Of a DNA stretch of 64,000 nucleotides, positions 19,162-27,390 are shown piece after piece. The notes beneath the pieces were generated by a model that had not been told where the DNA came from, did no database searches, and saw only the letters and a program-made list of their open reading frames with translations. Both the position numbers and the translations under genes were made by a program. This DNA is from Bacteroidales bacterium (GTDB lineage: Bacteria > Bacteroidota > Bacteroidia > Bacteroidales > Prolixibacteraceae), in contig JAAYDJ010000035.1 in the NCBI GenBank assembly GCA_012729335.1, positions 372,001-436,000 of the forward strand, read 5' to 3'. Position 1 is the first letter of the stretch. Each line of letters starts with the position of its first letter.

Positions 19162-20250
19162 ATGAACAATAACTATTGCATTATCATGGCCGGAGGAATT
19201 GGTTCCAGGTTCTGGCCGCTCAGCCGCAAATCAATGCCGAAGCAATTCCTTGATATCCTGGGAACGGGACGCACCCTTCTGCAGCAGGCCTACGACCGCT
19301 TTTCGAAGCTTATCCCTGCAGAGAATTTCTACATTGTCACCAGCACCGATTATGCGGGGCTGGTCATGGAGCAGTTACCGGCCCTGGAGAGCCGGCAGGT
19401 ACTGGCCGAGCCGTTGCGGCGCAATACCGCTCCCTGTGTGGCCTATGCAGCCAATAAAATCAAGACCGTCAATCCGCAGGCTAACCTGATCGTGGCTCCC
19501 TCCGATCACCTCATTCTCAAGGAAGAGGAATTCCTCAGGCAGATCAGCAACGGGCTGGAATTCGTGGCCTCCCACAAAGCGCTGCTCACCCTGGGAATCC
19601 ACCCCAGCCGCCCGGAAACAGGCTACGGCTATATCCAAACAGGGGAAAAAGCCAACTATGGAAACCTCAACAACCTCTTCAACGTCAAAACCTTCACGGA
19701 AAAACCCGACCTGCGGATGGCCGAAATCTTCCTGGAAAGCGGCGAATTCTTCTGGAACTCGGGGATCTTCCTCTGGTCTTTACCCTCCATAATGACCGCC
19801 CTTGAAGCCCACCTCCCCGAAGTGGCCTCCCTCTTCTCCCAGGGAGAACACCTCTACAACACCCCCGATGAACCCGCTTTCATCAATAAAATCTATTCCG
19901 AATGCATGGGCATCTCCATCGACTACGGTATCATGGAAAAATCAGACAACGTCTTTGTCCTTACGGCCGACTTCGGATGGAGTGACCTCGGAACCTGGGG
20001 ATCCCTTTATGAAAACAAGGAAAAAGACGAGCGCGGAAACGTTATCACCGGCGAAGGCATCTTCACCTACGACTGCGCCAACTCCATCATCAACATCAGC
20101 GGGGAGAAAATCGCCGTGCTCCAGGGCCTCGACGGCTACATCGTGGTCGAATCGAAAGATACCCTGCTTGTCTGCCGCCGTGAAGATGAACAACAAATCA
20201 GGCAGTTCGTCAATGATGTGCTGATCACCAAGGGGCCTGACTATGTATAA
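19162..20250 (+). CDS. manC: Mannose-1-phosphate guanylyltransferase
   Basis: This enzyme makes GDP-mannose from mannose-1-phosphate and GTP for glycan synthesis. The nucleotidyltransferase signature GGIGSRFWPLSRKSMPKQF is at about 11-29, followed by EPLRRNTAPCVAYAA and VAPSDHLI. FTEKPD and FFWNSGIFLW mark the sugar site. At 362 residues it has the catalytic domain and a short left-handed-helix tail but no fused isomerase domain, unlike the longer AlgA type. It stands alone; other nucleotide-sugar genes (rfbB, galE) lie 3-6 kb downstream. Confidence 0.95.
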   Translation: MNNNYCIIMAGGIGSRFWPLSRKSMPKQFLDILGTGRTLLQQAYDRFSKLIPAENFYIVTSTDYAGLVMEQLPALESRQVLAEPLRRNTAPCVAYAANKIKTVNPQANLIVAPSDHLILKEEEFLRQISNGLEFVASHKALLTLGIHPSRPETGYGYIQTGEKANYGNLNNLFNVKTFTEKPDLRMAEIFLESGEFFWNSGIFLWSLPSIMTALEAHLPEVASLFSQGEHLYNTPDEPAFINKIYSECMGISIDYGIMEKSDNVFVLTADFGWSDLGTWGSLYENKEKDERGNVITGEGIFTYDCANSIINISGEKIAVLQGLDGYIVVESKDTLLVCRREDEQQIRQFVNDVLITKGPDYV

Positions 20251-20290
20251 TCTTGAAGATCAGAAGGTCGGAAGGTCGGAATATAGAAAT

Positions 20291-20430
20291 AATCCAGAGT
20301 CTGGAATCCAGAGTCTGGAATCCTGAGTCTGGAATCCTGAGTCTGGAATCTTGAGTCTGGAATCCTGAGTCTGGAATCCTGAGTCTTGAGTCTGAAGTCC
20401 TGAGTCTGAAGTCCTGAGTCTGGAATCAGG
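20291..20430. repeat. Ten-copy 14-bp tandem repeat
   Basis: Ten units of exactly 14 bases run from 20291 to 20430, with the consensus AATCCTGAGTCTGG. Copies 1-2 have CCAGAG, copy 5 has CTTGAG and copies 8-9 are AGTCTGAAGTCCTG. The array sits between the convergent manC and amidase genes and ends eight bases before the amidase stop. No coding function is seen. A short AAGGTCGG doublet precedes it. Confidence 0.95.
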
Positions 20431-20437
20431 AGTTTTA

Positions 20438-22054
20438 TTACAGTGTGGCTTTTAGTGTGGGGGGTTTGCGGTGGAGGGAAGCCTGCTCGTAAGCGTAAGC
20501 CAGCCGGAGAAGAGTGGGTTCACTCCAGGCTTTCCCGAAGAAGGAGATGCCCACTGGAAGGCCATGTACGAAACCCATGGGAACGGTGATGTTGGGATAT
20601 CCTGAGATGGCCGCCGGGGAGGAGCTGCTGCCGCTGAAGTGGTCGCCGTTGACCGGGTCTATGGTCCATGCGGGGCCGTTGGTGGCGGCAATGATGGCAT
20701 CGAGGCGGTGTTCATTCATGACGGCGTCAATTCCCTCTTCTCCCCACCCCTTCTTTGATGCGGCGAGGGCTTCCAGATATTCCGGGGAAGTCAGGTCTCC
20801 CTTGGCCTCCGCCGCCAAAAAGATCTCCTGTCCGAACCAGGGCATCTCCTTTTCCTTGTGGGCCTCATTATAGGCGATAAGTTCAGTGAGGGATCTAACG
20901 GGGGCTGAGGGATGGGAAGCCAAATAAGCGTTGAGGCCGGACTTGAATTCATAAAGGAGGACCTGGTAGGAGGCGGCGCCTGCTTCCCGGCTTTTCGGGA
21001 AGGTAAGGTGATCGATGATTTCAGCGCCACGGGCTTTCAGGAGTTCCACAGCCTGCCCGAAGAGAGCGTCGACCTGGGGATGAAATCCCAGCATTTCGCG
21101 GGCAATGCCGATGCGGGTATTTCTCAGTCCGTCGGGATCCAGAAAGGAGGTATAATCCCTGAAGAATTCTCCCCGGGGGACAGCTGCAGGGGCATCCTGG
21201 TCGTCGAATCCGGCCAGGGCGCCCAAAAGGAAGGCGGCATCGGCCACACTGCGGCACATGGGCCCGGCCGTATCCTGGCTGTGGGCAATGGGGATAATTC
21301 CACGGCGGCTCCACAAACCCAGGGTGGGTTTGAGTCCCACGATACCGCACACCCCGGAGGGGCATACCACTGAACCGTTGGTTTCGGTGCCAATGCCGAG
21401 GGTGCAGAGGTTCGCCGCCACGGCTGCGCCGGTGCCTGAACTGCTTCCACAGGGACTCCTGTCCAGGGCGTAGGGATTCCGGGACTGCCCCCCACGGCCG
21501 CTCCAGCCGCTGCTCGACATCTCCGACCTGAAATTGGCCCACTCACTCAGGTTGGTCTTCCCCAGCAGAACGGCCCCAGCCTCCCTGAGCAGGGCCACCA
21601 CCGGCGCATCGGCGGCTGCCCTGTGGCCCTCCAGGGCCAGGGAACCCGCAGTAGTCTGCAGCTGATCACCCGAATCGATATTGTCCTTAATCAGCACCGG
21701 CAGCCCGTGCAATGGCCCCCGTACCCGGCCTTCCTTCCGCTCCGCGTCCAACTGCCGGGCAATCGCCAGCGCATCGGGATTCACCTCAATGACCGCATTC
21801 AGGAGGGGATTGAGCAACTCAATCCGCTCAAGGTACTTCCGGCACAAAGCCTCCGCGGTAAGCTCCCCCGAAGCCATCATCTCCCCCAGACGGGCTACCC
21901 CCAACTCTTCAAATTCAAATGGAGGAAGAGGATTCCCTCCCTCTGCAGAACCTCCTCCGGGAGATGATGTACAACCGGCAACTCCGGTAACTCCGGTCAC
22001 GGCCAGGGTGGCCATCCCCGCCGCAGAGGCGGTGAAAAAACGACGACGCTTCAT
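20438..22054 (-). CDS. Exported amidase-signature-family hydrolase
   Basis: This is a 538-residue amidase-signature enzyme, a Ser-cisSer-Lys hydrolase of amide bonds. The catalytic Lys is 123 (LIKDN), the cis-Ser is probably 205 in CGSSSG, and the nucleophile is Ser228 in ETNGSVV. The N-terminus carries an RRR motif, a hydrophobic stretch and a lipobox-like VAGC (Cys28), so a Tat-type or lipoprotein export signal is likely, unlike cytoplasmic GatA. The natural amide is unknown. It has no gatB/gatC neighbours, so a tRNA amidotransferase role is unlikely. Confidence 0.9.
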   Translation of the reverse strand: MKRRRFFTASAAGMATLAVTGVTGVAGCTSSPGGGSAEGGNPLPPFEFEELGVARLGEMMASGELTAEALCRKYLERIELLNPLLNAVIEVNPDALAIARQLDAERKEGRVRGPLHGLPVLIKDNIDSGDQLQTTAGSLALEGHRAAADAPVVALLREAGAVLLGKTNLSEWANFRSEMSSSGWSGRGGQSRNPYALDRSPCGSSSGTGAAVAANLCTLGIGTETNGSVVCPSGVCGIVGLKPTLGLWSRRGIIPIAHSQDTAGPMCRSVADAAFLLGALAGFDDQDAPAAVPRGEFFRDYTSFLDPDGLRNTRIGIAREMLGFHPQVDALFGQAVELLKARGAEIIDHLTFPKSREAGAASYQVLLYEFKSGLNAYLASHPSAPVRSLTELIAYNEAHKEKEMPWFGQEIFLAAEAKGDLTSPEYLEALAASKKGWGEEGIDAVMNEHRLDAIIAATNGPAWTIDPVNGDHFSGSSSSPAAISGYPNITVPMGFVHGLPVGISFFGKAWSEPTLLRLAYAYEQASLHRKPPTLKATL

Positions 22055-22109
22055 GAGTATGGCTTTATTAATGGGCAGGTTTTCGTTGGGTAAAGGTATA
22101 AAAATATAA

Positions 22110-22141
22110 AAAGAGACTGCTTACGGAGAAGCAGCCTCTTT
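22110..22141 (-). terminator. Terminator after the WMT-repeat gene
   Basis: AAAGAG-A-CTGCTT pairs with AAGCAG-C-CTCTTT around a short loop. On the minus strand TTTTTATATTTTT follows, so it is a rho-independent terminator for the gene at 22174-22695. It lies just upstream of the amidase start. Confidence 0.85.
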
Positions 22142-22173
22142 ACCAACTTAAAACTTATCTCTCTGAATGATCT

Positions 22174-22695
22174 CTATTCTGCGGCAGCCAAACCCCGGGG
22201 TGCAGAGGACCAGCATTTGGTGTCGGTCATCCAGGATTCCAGGGTCAGGGGTTCATCGGTGGCAGGAGCGGTATAGGGCAGGGCCTCCCAGCTCTCCACG
22301 CCGGTCATCCAGGGTTCCAGGGTCATCGGGGCTTCCGTTTCCACCGGCACCCAGAGGTCGGTCTGCCGGGCTTCCACGTTGGTCATCCAGGCTTCGAGCT
22401 CCAGCGGACTCTCTTTCTCTGCGACAAAACCGGCAGGATTGGCCCAGAGAGACGCATCGGTCATCCACGACTCCAGTTCCAGCGCCTCATCATAATCACG
22501 GGCCAGGCAGTTGAACTCCATACATTTCCAGTAGCACTCATTCACCATCCAGTTCTCAATGGTCAGTTCGGCATCGGTGGCGCTCTCCACATGGAATACG
22601 GTTCTGGCTTCCCTTCCTTTTGCGGTGGCGGCACCTGAAAGAAGATAACTTGCAATCAATAACACCAGGGTGGAAAAAAATACTCTTGTTTTCAT
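22174..22695 (-). CDS. Secreted protein with five 26-residue WMT repeats, function unknown
   Basis: I do not recognise a function for this 173-residue protein. It has a Sec signal peptide (about 1-25, ending SGAATA). Trp-Met pairs then recur at 49, 77, 103, 129 and 155, spaced 28, 26, 26 and 26 residues. Each unit reads roughly (L/T)xLExWMTD followed by a Trp four to nine residues later. The first unit carries three cysteines (53, 58, 63) and the last one. The protein is acidic. Such a period suggests stacked hairpins or amphipathic strands, perhaps a small solenoid or surface fibre. It has its own terminator and an A-rich leader, so it is probably a single-gene unit. Confidence 0.8.
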   Translation of the reverse strand: MKTRVFFSTLVLLIASYLLSGAATAKGREARTVFHVESATDAELTIENWMVNECYWKCMEFNCLARDYDEALELESWMTDASLWANPAGFVAEKESPLELEAWMTNVEARQTDLWVPVETEAPMTLEPWMTGVESWEALPYTAPATDEPLTLESWMTDTKCWSSAPRGLAAAE

Positions 22696-23091
22696 GGCTT
22701 TTCTGATTTAATGTTTTCCGTTTCCTTTTTCTGACTTTTGCTTTCTGACTTTGTTTTCTGTTCTCAGCTTTCGCTTCTGTTTCTGTTCACTCTTATAGAC
22801 TCTTTACAGACACAAATGTTACACTTAAAAGAGCCCGAAAACAGATCAATCCCGTGAATGAAGGGTAGTTACCGGTAAACAGAGAAAAGAGGCGACAAAG
22901 TGAAAGCGGATGAAGAGGGTGCAAGCCGTTTTTCACCGGTCAACCGGTGAATGGCGACCAGGCCTGCTAAAATTTGGGAATGGCCTCCGGGAACATTTGG
23001 GAATTTTCTCCTGGAACGCCGGAGACCAAACAAAAAGAAACGAAGATAAAAGACTTATTATCTGCGCGATAAACACCAGGTTTCGCCCTGG
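22696..23091. other. Gene-free spacer before the WMT-repeat gene
   Basis: This 396-base stretch lies between rfbB and the WMT-repeat gene, both on the minus strand. The part nearest the WMT gene is strongly purine-rich on the minus strand (A/G-rich leader, 22700-22790). The middle holds a perfect 20-base inverted repeat (22932-22951), listed separately. A rfbB terminator lies at the far end. No credible gene was seen. Confidence 0.5.
22932..22951. promoter_or_regulatory. Perfect inverted repeat, possible operator
   Basis: TTCACCGGT-CA-ACCGGTGAA is a perfect 9-bp dyad with a 2-base centre. The shape suits a dimeric regulator better than a terminator, as there is no T-run. It lies about 240 bases upstream of the WMT-repeat gene. 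Another ACCGGT-like site (TTACCGGTAA) is at about 22870-22879. Confidence 0.35.
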
Positions 23092-23096
23092 TTATC
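23075..23096 (-). terminator. Terminator-like hairpin at the rfbB stop
   Basis: ACCAGG pairs with CCTGGT across a GCGAAA loop, followed on the minus strand by GTTTATC. It overlaps the rfbB stop codon region. The stem is short and the T-run weak. Confidence 0.5.
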
Positions 23097-24144
23097 TTTT
23101 AACGTATTGTTCCTCGTAATATTTAAGGTAATCGCCGCTGGTGACATGGGCGAGCCATTCTTCGTTGTTCAGGTACCAGTCGATGGTTTTTTCGAGACCT
23201 TCCTCGAACTGCAGGGAGGGGGTCCATCCCAGTTCACGCTGAAGCTTGGAGGAGTCGATGGCATAGCGGAGGTCGTGGCCGGCGCGGTCTTTCACATAGG
23301 TGATCAGTTTTTCGGAGGTCCCCTCCCCCCTGCCGAGTTTGCGGTCCATGATCCGGCACATCAGCCTGATCAAATCTATGTTTTTCCACTCGTTGTGGCC
23401 TCCGATGTTGTAAGTCTCTCCAGGCGTTCCCCGGTGAAAGATCACATCGATGGCACGGGCATGGTCCTCAACCCAGAGCCAGTCGCGGATGTTCTCTCCC
23501 TTTCCGTATACCGGAAGGGGTTTGTTGTTCCTGATATTATGAATGAAGAGGGGAAGCAGCTTCTCGGGGAACTGGTAGGCGCCGTAGTTGTTGGAGCAGT
23601 TGGAGAGAACCACGGGAAGCCCGAAGGTGTCATGATAAGCCCTTACGAAATGGTCAGAACTCGCCTTGGATGCAGAATAGGGACTGTGAGGATCATACCG
23701 GGTTTCCTCGGTGAAGAAACCTTCCTCACCCAGGGAACCATATACCTCATCGGTCGACACATGGTAAAAGAGTTTTCCCTCAGGATGCTCCTTCCAGATA
23801 TGGCGCGCGGCATTCAACAGGTTGACGGTCCCGATCACATTAGTGAACACAAATTCGGTGGGATTGGAGATGGAACGGTCCACATGCGATTCAGCAGCCA
23901 GGTGGATCACCCCCTCAAAACGGTGCTCCTCAAAGAGCTTCTGAACAAAATCCCCGTCGACGATGTCACCCCTGACAAAGGAGTAATGAGGCAGGTTCTC
24001 CACGTCCTTCAGATTAGCCAGGTTGCCTGCATAAGTCAACTTATCAAGGTTCACCACCCGGTAACCGGGATACTTGTTTACAAACAGCCGTACCACATGG
24101 GAACCAATGAATCCGGCGCCTCCGGTGATCAGTAATGTCTTCAT
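23092..24144 (-). CDS. rfbB: dTDP-glucose 4,6-dehydratase
   Basis: RfbB converts dTDP-glucose to dTDP-4-keto-6-deoxyglucose, on the route to rhamnose and other deoxysugars of surface glycans. It has the extended SDR fold: the NAD-binding TGGAGFIGSH (7-16), HLAAESHVDRS, the catalytic STDEVYG region and YSASKASSDH, and NNYGAYQFPEKLLP. Its length of 350 is normal. rfbA, rfbC and rfbD are not adjacent, so the rest of the rhamnose pathway must be elsewhere. The neighbours upstream on the same strand are a YdeI-type gene and galE. Confidence 0.95.
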   Translation of the reverse strand: MKTLLITGGAGFIGSHVVRLFVNKYPGYRVVNLDKLTYAGNLANLKDVENLPHYSFVRGDIVDGDFVQKLFEEHRFEGVIHLAAESHVDRSISNPTEFVFTNVIGTVNLLNAARHIWKEHPEGKLFYHVSTDEVYGSLGEEGFFTEETRYDPHSPYSASKASSDHFVRAYHDTFGLPVVLSNCSNNYGAYQFPEKLLPLFIHNIRNNKPLPVYGKGENIRDWLWVEDHARAIDVIFHRGTPGETYNIGGHNEWKNIDLIRLMCRIMDRKLGRGEGTSEKLITYVKDRAGHDLRYAIDSSKLQRELGWTPSLQFEEGLEKTIDWYLNNEEWLAHVTSGDYLKYYEEQYVKR

Positions 24145-24184
24145 GATTCAATCTTTTTTGGGTTGGGGTGAGGGATCTGCGGGA

Positions 24185-24802
24185 TCACTCCCCGGAAGTA
24201 TTCTGCTTTTTGTATTTGTCGTTCAATCCTGCTCCACCGAGGATCATCGGGGCAATTTTCACCATCCTGGCCACACGGGTTTTATCCTGGCGGGCCGTGG
24301 CAATATATTCGATGTATTCCCTCCGGCAGGCGGGGCTCAGGTTGTCAAACCGTTCCCGGAGTTCAGCATCTGTGTCAAGCCATTTCCTCATCTCTCCGGG
24401 CATTTCCGGAGTGCTCTTCCGTGCGGGTTTGATCTCCACTCCCCTTTCGGCATTGAGCATGGCCTCGCGCGAATAGTCCAGGACCACCGGCAGGCTCTCC
24501 AAAACCTCCGCAGGAGCATAAAACCGCCACTGCCGGAGTCCTTTGGTGATTCCCTCCTGGGCAGAGATGAGTTTTTTCCCGGGATCGGAAAGAAAACTCC
24601 CCTGGTAAAACCAGATCCCCGCATACGCCTTGAACAACGCCATGCCGGCCACATTCCTCCCCAAATGGGTATACACGGGAATCCCCCATTTGATGGTCTC
24701 CTCCATGCCGGCTTCCAGAAATACCTTCCTTAATCCCCGCAAGGCCTCTTCCCAGTACCCTGACTGCGATACAAACGCTTCCGCGGATGGCGATCCTTTC
24801 AT
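24185..24802 (-). CDS. YdeI/OmdA-family protein with a DUF1801 domain
   Basis: This 205-residue cytoplasmic protein has two parts. Residues 20-110 resemble DUF1801 (YdhG-like), with EETIKWGIPVYTH and a GIWFYQGSFLSD stretch. Residues 130-205 match the OmdA region of YdeI, with AFE-like acidic helices and SPACRREYIEYIATA, then a Lys/Arg-rich part. YdeI proteins are linked to stress and peptide resistance in enterobacteria, but the mechanism is unknown. The ATG at 24802 is chosen because it begins the conserved region; the frame stays open upstream inside galE. It starts 13 bases after the galE stop and probably shares its promoter. Confidence 0.82.
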   Translation of the reverse strand: MKGSPSAEAFVSQSGYWEEALRGLRKVFLEAGMEETIKWGIPVYTHLGRNVAGMALFKAYAGIWFYQGSFLSDPGKKLISAQEGITKGLRQWRFYAPAEVLESLPVVLDYSREAMLNAERGVEIKPARKSTPEMPGEMRKWLDTDAELRERFDNLSPACRREYIEYIATARQDKTRVARMVKIAPMILGGAGLNDKYKKQNTSGE

Positions 24803-24815
24803 AAGATATTTTTCC

Positions 24816-25841
24816 TTATAATTCCCTGATTCTCTTCTCCCAGTTCCAGGCCGAGAGTAAGGTCTCTTCCAGTCCCTTTTCTGCTTTCCACCCCAGCTCC
24901 TGGTTGGCCAGCGTCGTGTCGGCCCAGATTTTTTCGATGTCACCCGGCCGGCGTTCCACAATCCTGTAGTTGAGCTGCAGACCGGTGACCTTCTCAAAGG
25001 CGCTGACGATCTCCAGTACCGAACTTCCCTGCCCTGTTCCCAGGTTGAAAATTTCAAAGCCCGCCTTATTTTTACCCTGCAATAACCTTTCAATGGCCAC
25101 CACATGTGCTTTGGCCAGATCCACCACGTTTATGTAATCGCGGATGGCCGATCCGTCAGGGGTATCATAATCATTTCCGAAGACTTTCAGTTCATCGCGT
25201 AATCCGGCCGCTGTCTGGGTTATGAACGGAACCAGGTTCTGGGGGACCCCCAGGGGCAATTCCCCGATCAGGGCTGTAGGATGCGCCCCGATGGGATTGA
25301 AGTATCGCAGGGCGATTCCCCTGAGTTGAGGATAGGCCTGAATGGCATCCCTCAGGATATCCTCATTGACCCGCTTGGTATTTCCGTAAGGCGATTCCGC
25401 ATCCTTGCGTGGCGTCGCCTCGGTCACCGGAAGCCGTTCAGGCTGCCCGTAGACCGTGCATGATGACGAAAAAACCATGTGCGGGATGCCGTATTTTAAC
25501 TGGCATTCGAGTATATTCAGCATGGATACCAGGTTGTTGCGGTAATAATGCAGGGGCATCTCCACCGATTCCCCCACGGCTTTTGACGCCGCAAAGTGGA
25601 TGATCGCCCTGATATCGTGGTGACGGTTAAAAAAACTCTCCGTTTTGGCCTGGTCAGACAGGTTGAATCGCGAAAAGGCAGGTTTGATGCCGGTTATTTT
25701 CCGGATATTCTCCAGTACCTCCGGCCCCGAATTGGAAAGATCATCCACGACAATCACCTCATATCCGGCCTCCTGCAACTCCACAACCGTGTGGCTGCCA
25801 ATGTATCCGGTCCCCCCGGTCACCAATACCTTGTCTGACAT
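24816..25841 (-). CDS. galE: UDP-glucose 4-epimerase
   Basis: GalE interconverts UDP-glucose and UDP-galactose for galactose use and glycan synthesis. The NAD-binding GGTGYIGSH is at about 8-16. The catalytic Ser/Thr is in FSSSCTVYG and the Tyr-Lys pair in SPYGNTKR. LRYFNPIGAHP and DGSAIRDYINVVDLA are family signatures. Its 341 residues are standard. It is divergent from the HU-like/SPOR gene, with paired promoters between them, and a YdeI-type gene follows it. Confidence 0.96.
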   Translation of the reverse strand: MSDKVLVTGGTGYIGSHTVVELQEAGYEVIVVDDLSNSGPEVLENIRKITGIKPAFSRFNLSDQAKTESFFNRHHDIRAIIHFAASKAVGESVEMPLHYYRNNLVSMLNILECQLKYGIPHMVFSSSCTVYGQPERLPVTEATPRKDAESPYGNTKRVNEDILRDAIQAYPQLRGIALRYFNPIGAHPTALIGELPLGVPQNLVPFITQTAAGLRDELKVFGNDYDTPDGSAIRDYINVVDLAKAHVVAIERLLQGKNKAGFEIFNLGTGQGSSVLEIVSAFEKVTGLQLNYRIVERRPGDIEKIWADTTLANQELGWKAEKGLEETLLSAWNWEKRIREL

Positions 25842-25855
25842 ATTTATTTTTTTTG

Positions 25856-25863
25856 CAAAGGTA
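25856..25863 (-). promoter_or_regulatory. -7 box for galE
   Basis: The minus strand reads TACCTTTG, a match to TAnnTTTG, 14 bases before the galE ATG. Confidence 0.45.
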
Positions 25864-25889
25864 ACATATTACCAGTCCGCCCCTTTCCT

Positions 25890-25897
25890 TATTTTTG
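25890..25897 (+). promoter_or_regulatory. -7 box for the HU-like/SPOR gene
   Basis: TATTTTTG lies 13 bases before the GTG start at 25911, divergent from the galE box. The 5' leader would be very short. Confidence 0.4.
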
Positions 25898-25910
25898 CAA
25901 AAAAGCGACT

Positions 25911-27101
25911 GTGGACTTATCAGGATATATCAGGGAATTACTGGAAGATCATGACTTTGTGATACTTCCCGGCGCCGGGGCCTTTATGGCTTCTTACCGT
26001 CCGGCACAACCCGACGAGACAGGAAAAATGCTGCTCCCTCCCTCCAGGGAACTCTATTTCAATCCTGAACTGAAAATGAACGACGGATTATTACCGGGGT
26101 ATGTGATGCGGCAGGCGGAGGTGACCCTTCGTGAAGCCAGAAAGATGGTGTCGGAATATGTCGACGACCTCCTTTATCATCTTGACCGTGACGGGCAGGT
26201 GACTCTGGAGCACCTGGGGACCCTCACCAAACGGGAGGAGGAGATCGCCTTCACTCCCCTGGGGGCACTGCGTCAGCTGCCAGCGGCATACGGACTTATT
26301 CCCGTGGCCATGGATGCAGCCACCCCAGGTGAGGTCACCCATAAATCAGGCACATCCGCTGCGGAGGAACACGAGGGACTGGTAGCGAAGAAGCCTGACG
26401 AACCCGTTCATGCGAAGCCTGACGGACCTGCTCCTGAGAAGCCTGACGAACCTGCTCCCGGGAAACCTGACGAACCTGCTCCCGGGAAGCCTGACGAACC
26501 TGCTCCCGGGAAGCCTGACGAATCCGTTCATGCGGTTCCTGAAAGACCTGCTCCTGAGAAGCCAGGCAAATCGGCACCGGGCAGGAACCGCAGGCGGGCG
26601 TTGCGGGTCATATTACCTGCAGTGGGGCTCATGCTGGGGGCCCTGCTGATCTGGGTTTTGGTGGTCCGTGAACATCCTGTCGCGGATCGCACCCCGCAAA
26701 GCAGGGAACAGCAGAAGGCGGCAGCGGCTCCCGCCCACCCCGCCGGAGAGGGTGACATCTCCGCACAAGCAGACATGACGACCAAGGATACCCTGAGAGG
26801 GGAAATGGCACCGGCCGTAAGCGCCTTACCCGCTGCACAGACGGGCACCACCATGGCGGAAGCCCCTGACAGGCCCTATTACCTGGTGGCCGGCAGCTTC
26901 CGCTCACAGAAAAACGCCGGGGAGTTCATGGAGAAACTGACCCGCGAGGGATTCCGGCCGGTCAGCCTGGGGCAGGTCGGCAGTTACTGGTTCGTGGCAA
27001 CCGATAGTTTCCGGACTAAAAGAGAAGCCGTCAGGGCCGTCAACAGCTTCATCAACACCCACCCCGGCAGTGAGGCATGGATCTATAAGCCCCGAAATTG
27101 A
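25911..27101 (+). CDS. HU-like (CCDC81-type) and SPOR-domain membrane protein
   Basis: This 396-residue protein joins three modules. Residues 1-130 match the bacterial CCDC81-like HU-fold tandem found in Bacteroidetes, with YIRELLEDHDFVILPGAGAF and TLEHLGTL. Residues 160-215 are a Pro/Glu/Lys-rich linker built from PAPGKPDE octamers. One membrane segment follows at about 230-252. The C-terminus (about 322-396) is a SPOR domain (YYLVAGSFRSQKNAGEF), which binds denuded peptidoglycan at septa. The topology suggests a cytoplasmic HU-like part and a periplasmic SPOR, so it may link the division site to a cytoplasmic partner. The start is a GTG. The role is inferred. Confidence 0.88.
   Translation: MDLSGYIRELLEDHDFVILPGAGAFMASYRPAQPDETGKMLLPPSRELYFNPELKMNDGLLPGYVMRQAEVTLREARKMVSEYVDDLLYHLDRDGQVTLEHLGTLTKREEEIAFTPLGALRQLPAAYGLIPVAMDAATPGEVTHKSGTSAAEEHEGLVAKKPDEPVHAKPDGPAPEKPDEPAPGKPDEPAPGKPDEPAPGKPDESVHAVPERPAPEKPGKSAPGRNRRRALRVILPAVGLMLGALLIWVLVVREHPVADRTPQSREQQKAAAAPAHPAGEGDISAQADMTTKDTLRGEMAPAVSALPAAQTGTTMAEAPDRPYYLVAGSFRSQKNAGEFMEKLTREGFRPVSLGQVGSYWFVATDSFRTKREAVRAVNSFINTHPGSEAWIYKPRN
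26385..26530 (+). repeat. 24-bp in-frame tandem repeat inside the HU-like/SPOR gene
   Basis: Units close to GCTCCCGGGAAGCCTGACGA plus four bases repeat about four to five times with a 24-base period, coding for PAPGKPDE octamers. The repeat also keeps frames open on the other strand and in other phases. Its recent, nearly identical copies suggest copy-number change. Confidence 0.8.
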
Positions 27102-27104
27102 AAA

Positions 27105-27132
27105 GAGAGGCTGCCCGGGTGGGACAGCCTCC
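27105..27132 (+). terminator. Weak hairpin after the HU-like/SPOR gene
   Basis: AGGCTG-CCC-GGGT-GGG-A-CAGCCT forms a 9-bp stem with a bulge right after the stop codon, but the T-run is poor (CCTT). It is a possible terminator. Confidence 0.45.
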
Positions 27133-27374
27133 TTAAAACGAAACAGAAAAGACAGAAAACAAACAGAATCCATTAAACCAGGCTCTTACAGGGAAGAACC
27201 TGCCTAAGTAATGCAAAGCACATGCCAAACCCGGGGCGTTCCGGGAAAAGCGGGAGGCTGGGCTTTCTCACAGCACGGCCGGGGCCCCGTTCCATGATCA
27301 TTCCGGTGAACAGACTTGGGGGGTCACATCCACACCGTAACAGGTGACGATTCCGGAGAAGTACCGAAAATAAG

Positions 27375-27382
27375 TATATTTG
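27375..27382 (+). promoter_or_regulatory. -7 box for the LuxR-type regulator
   Basis: TATATTTG lies 9 bases before ATG 27391. It supports this start rather than the earlier in-frame ATG at 27316, though the 5' leader would be nearly absent. Confidence 0.4.
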
Positions 27383-27390
27383 TTTGCATT

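Noticed and set aside
20291-20430. Possible CRISPR array
   Set aside because: The units are contiguous 14-mers with no spacers and no cas genes nearby, so it is a simple tandem repeat.
22910-23119. 69-codon plus-strand frame in the rfbB-WMT spacer
   Set aside because: It crosses the inverted repeat and the rfbB terminator, has no ribosome site and shows no family features.
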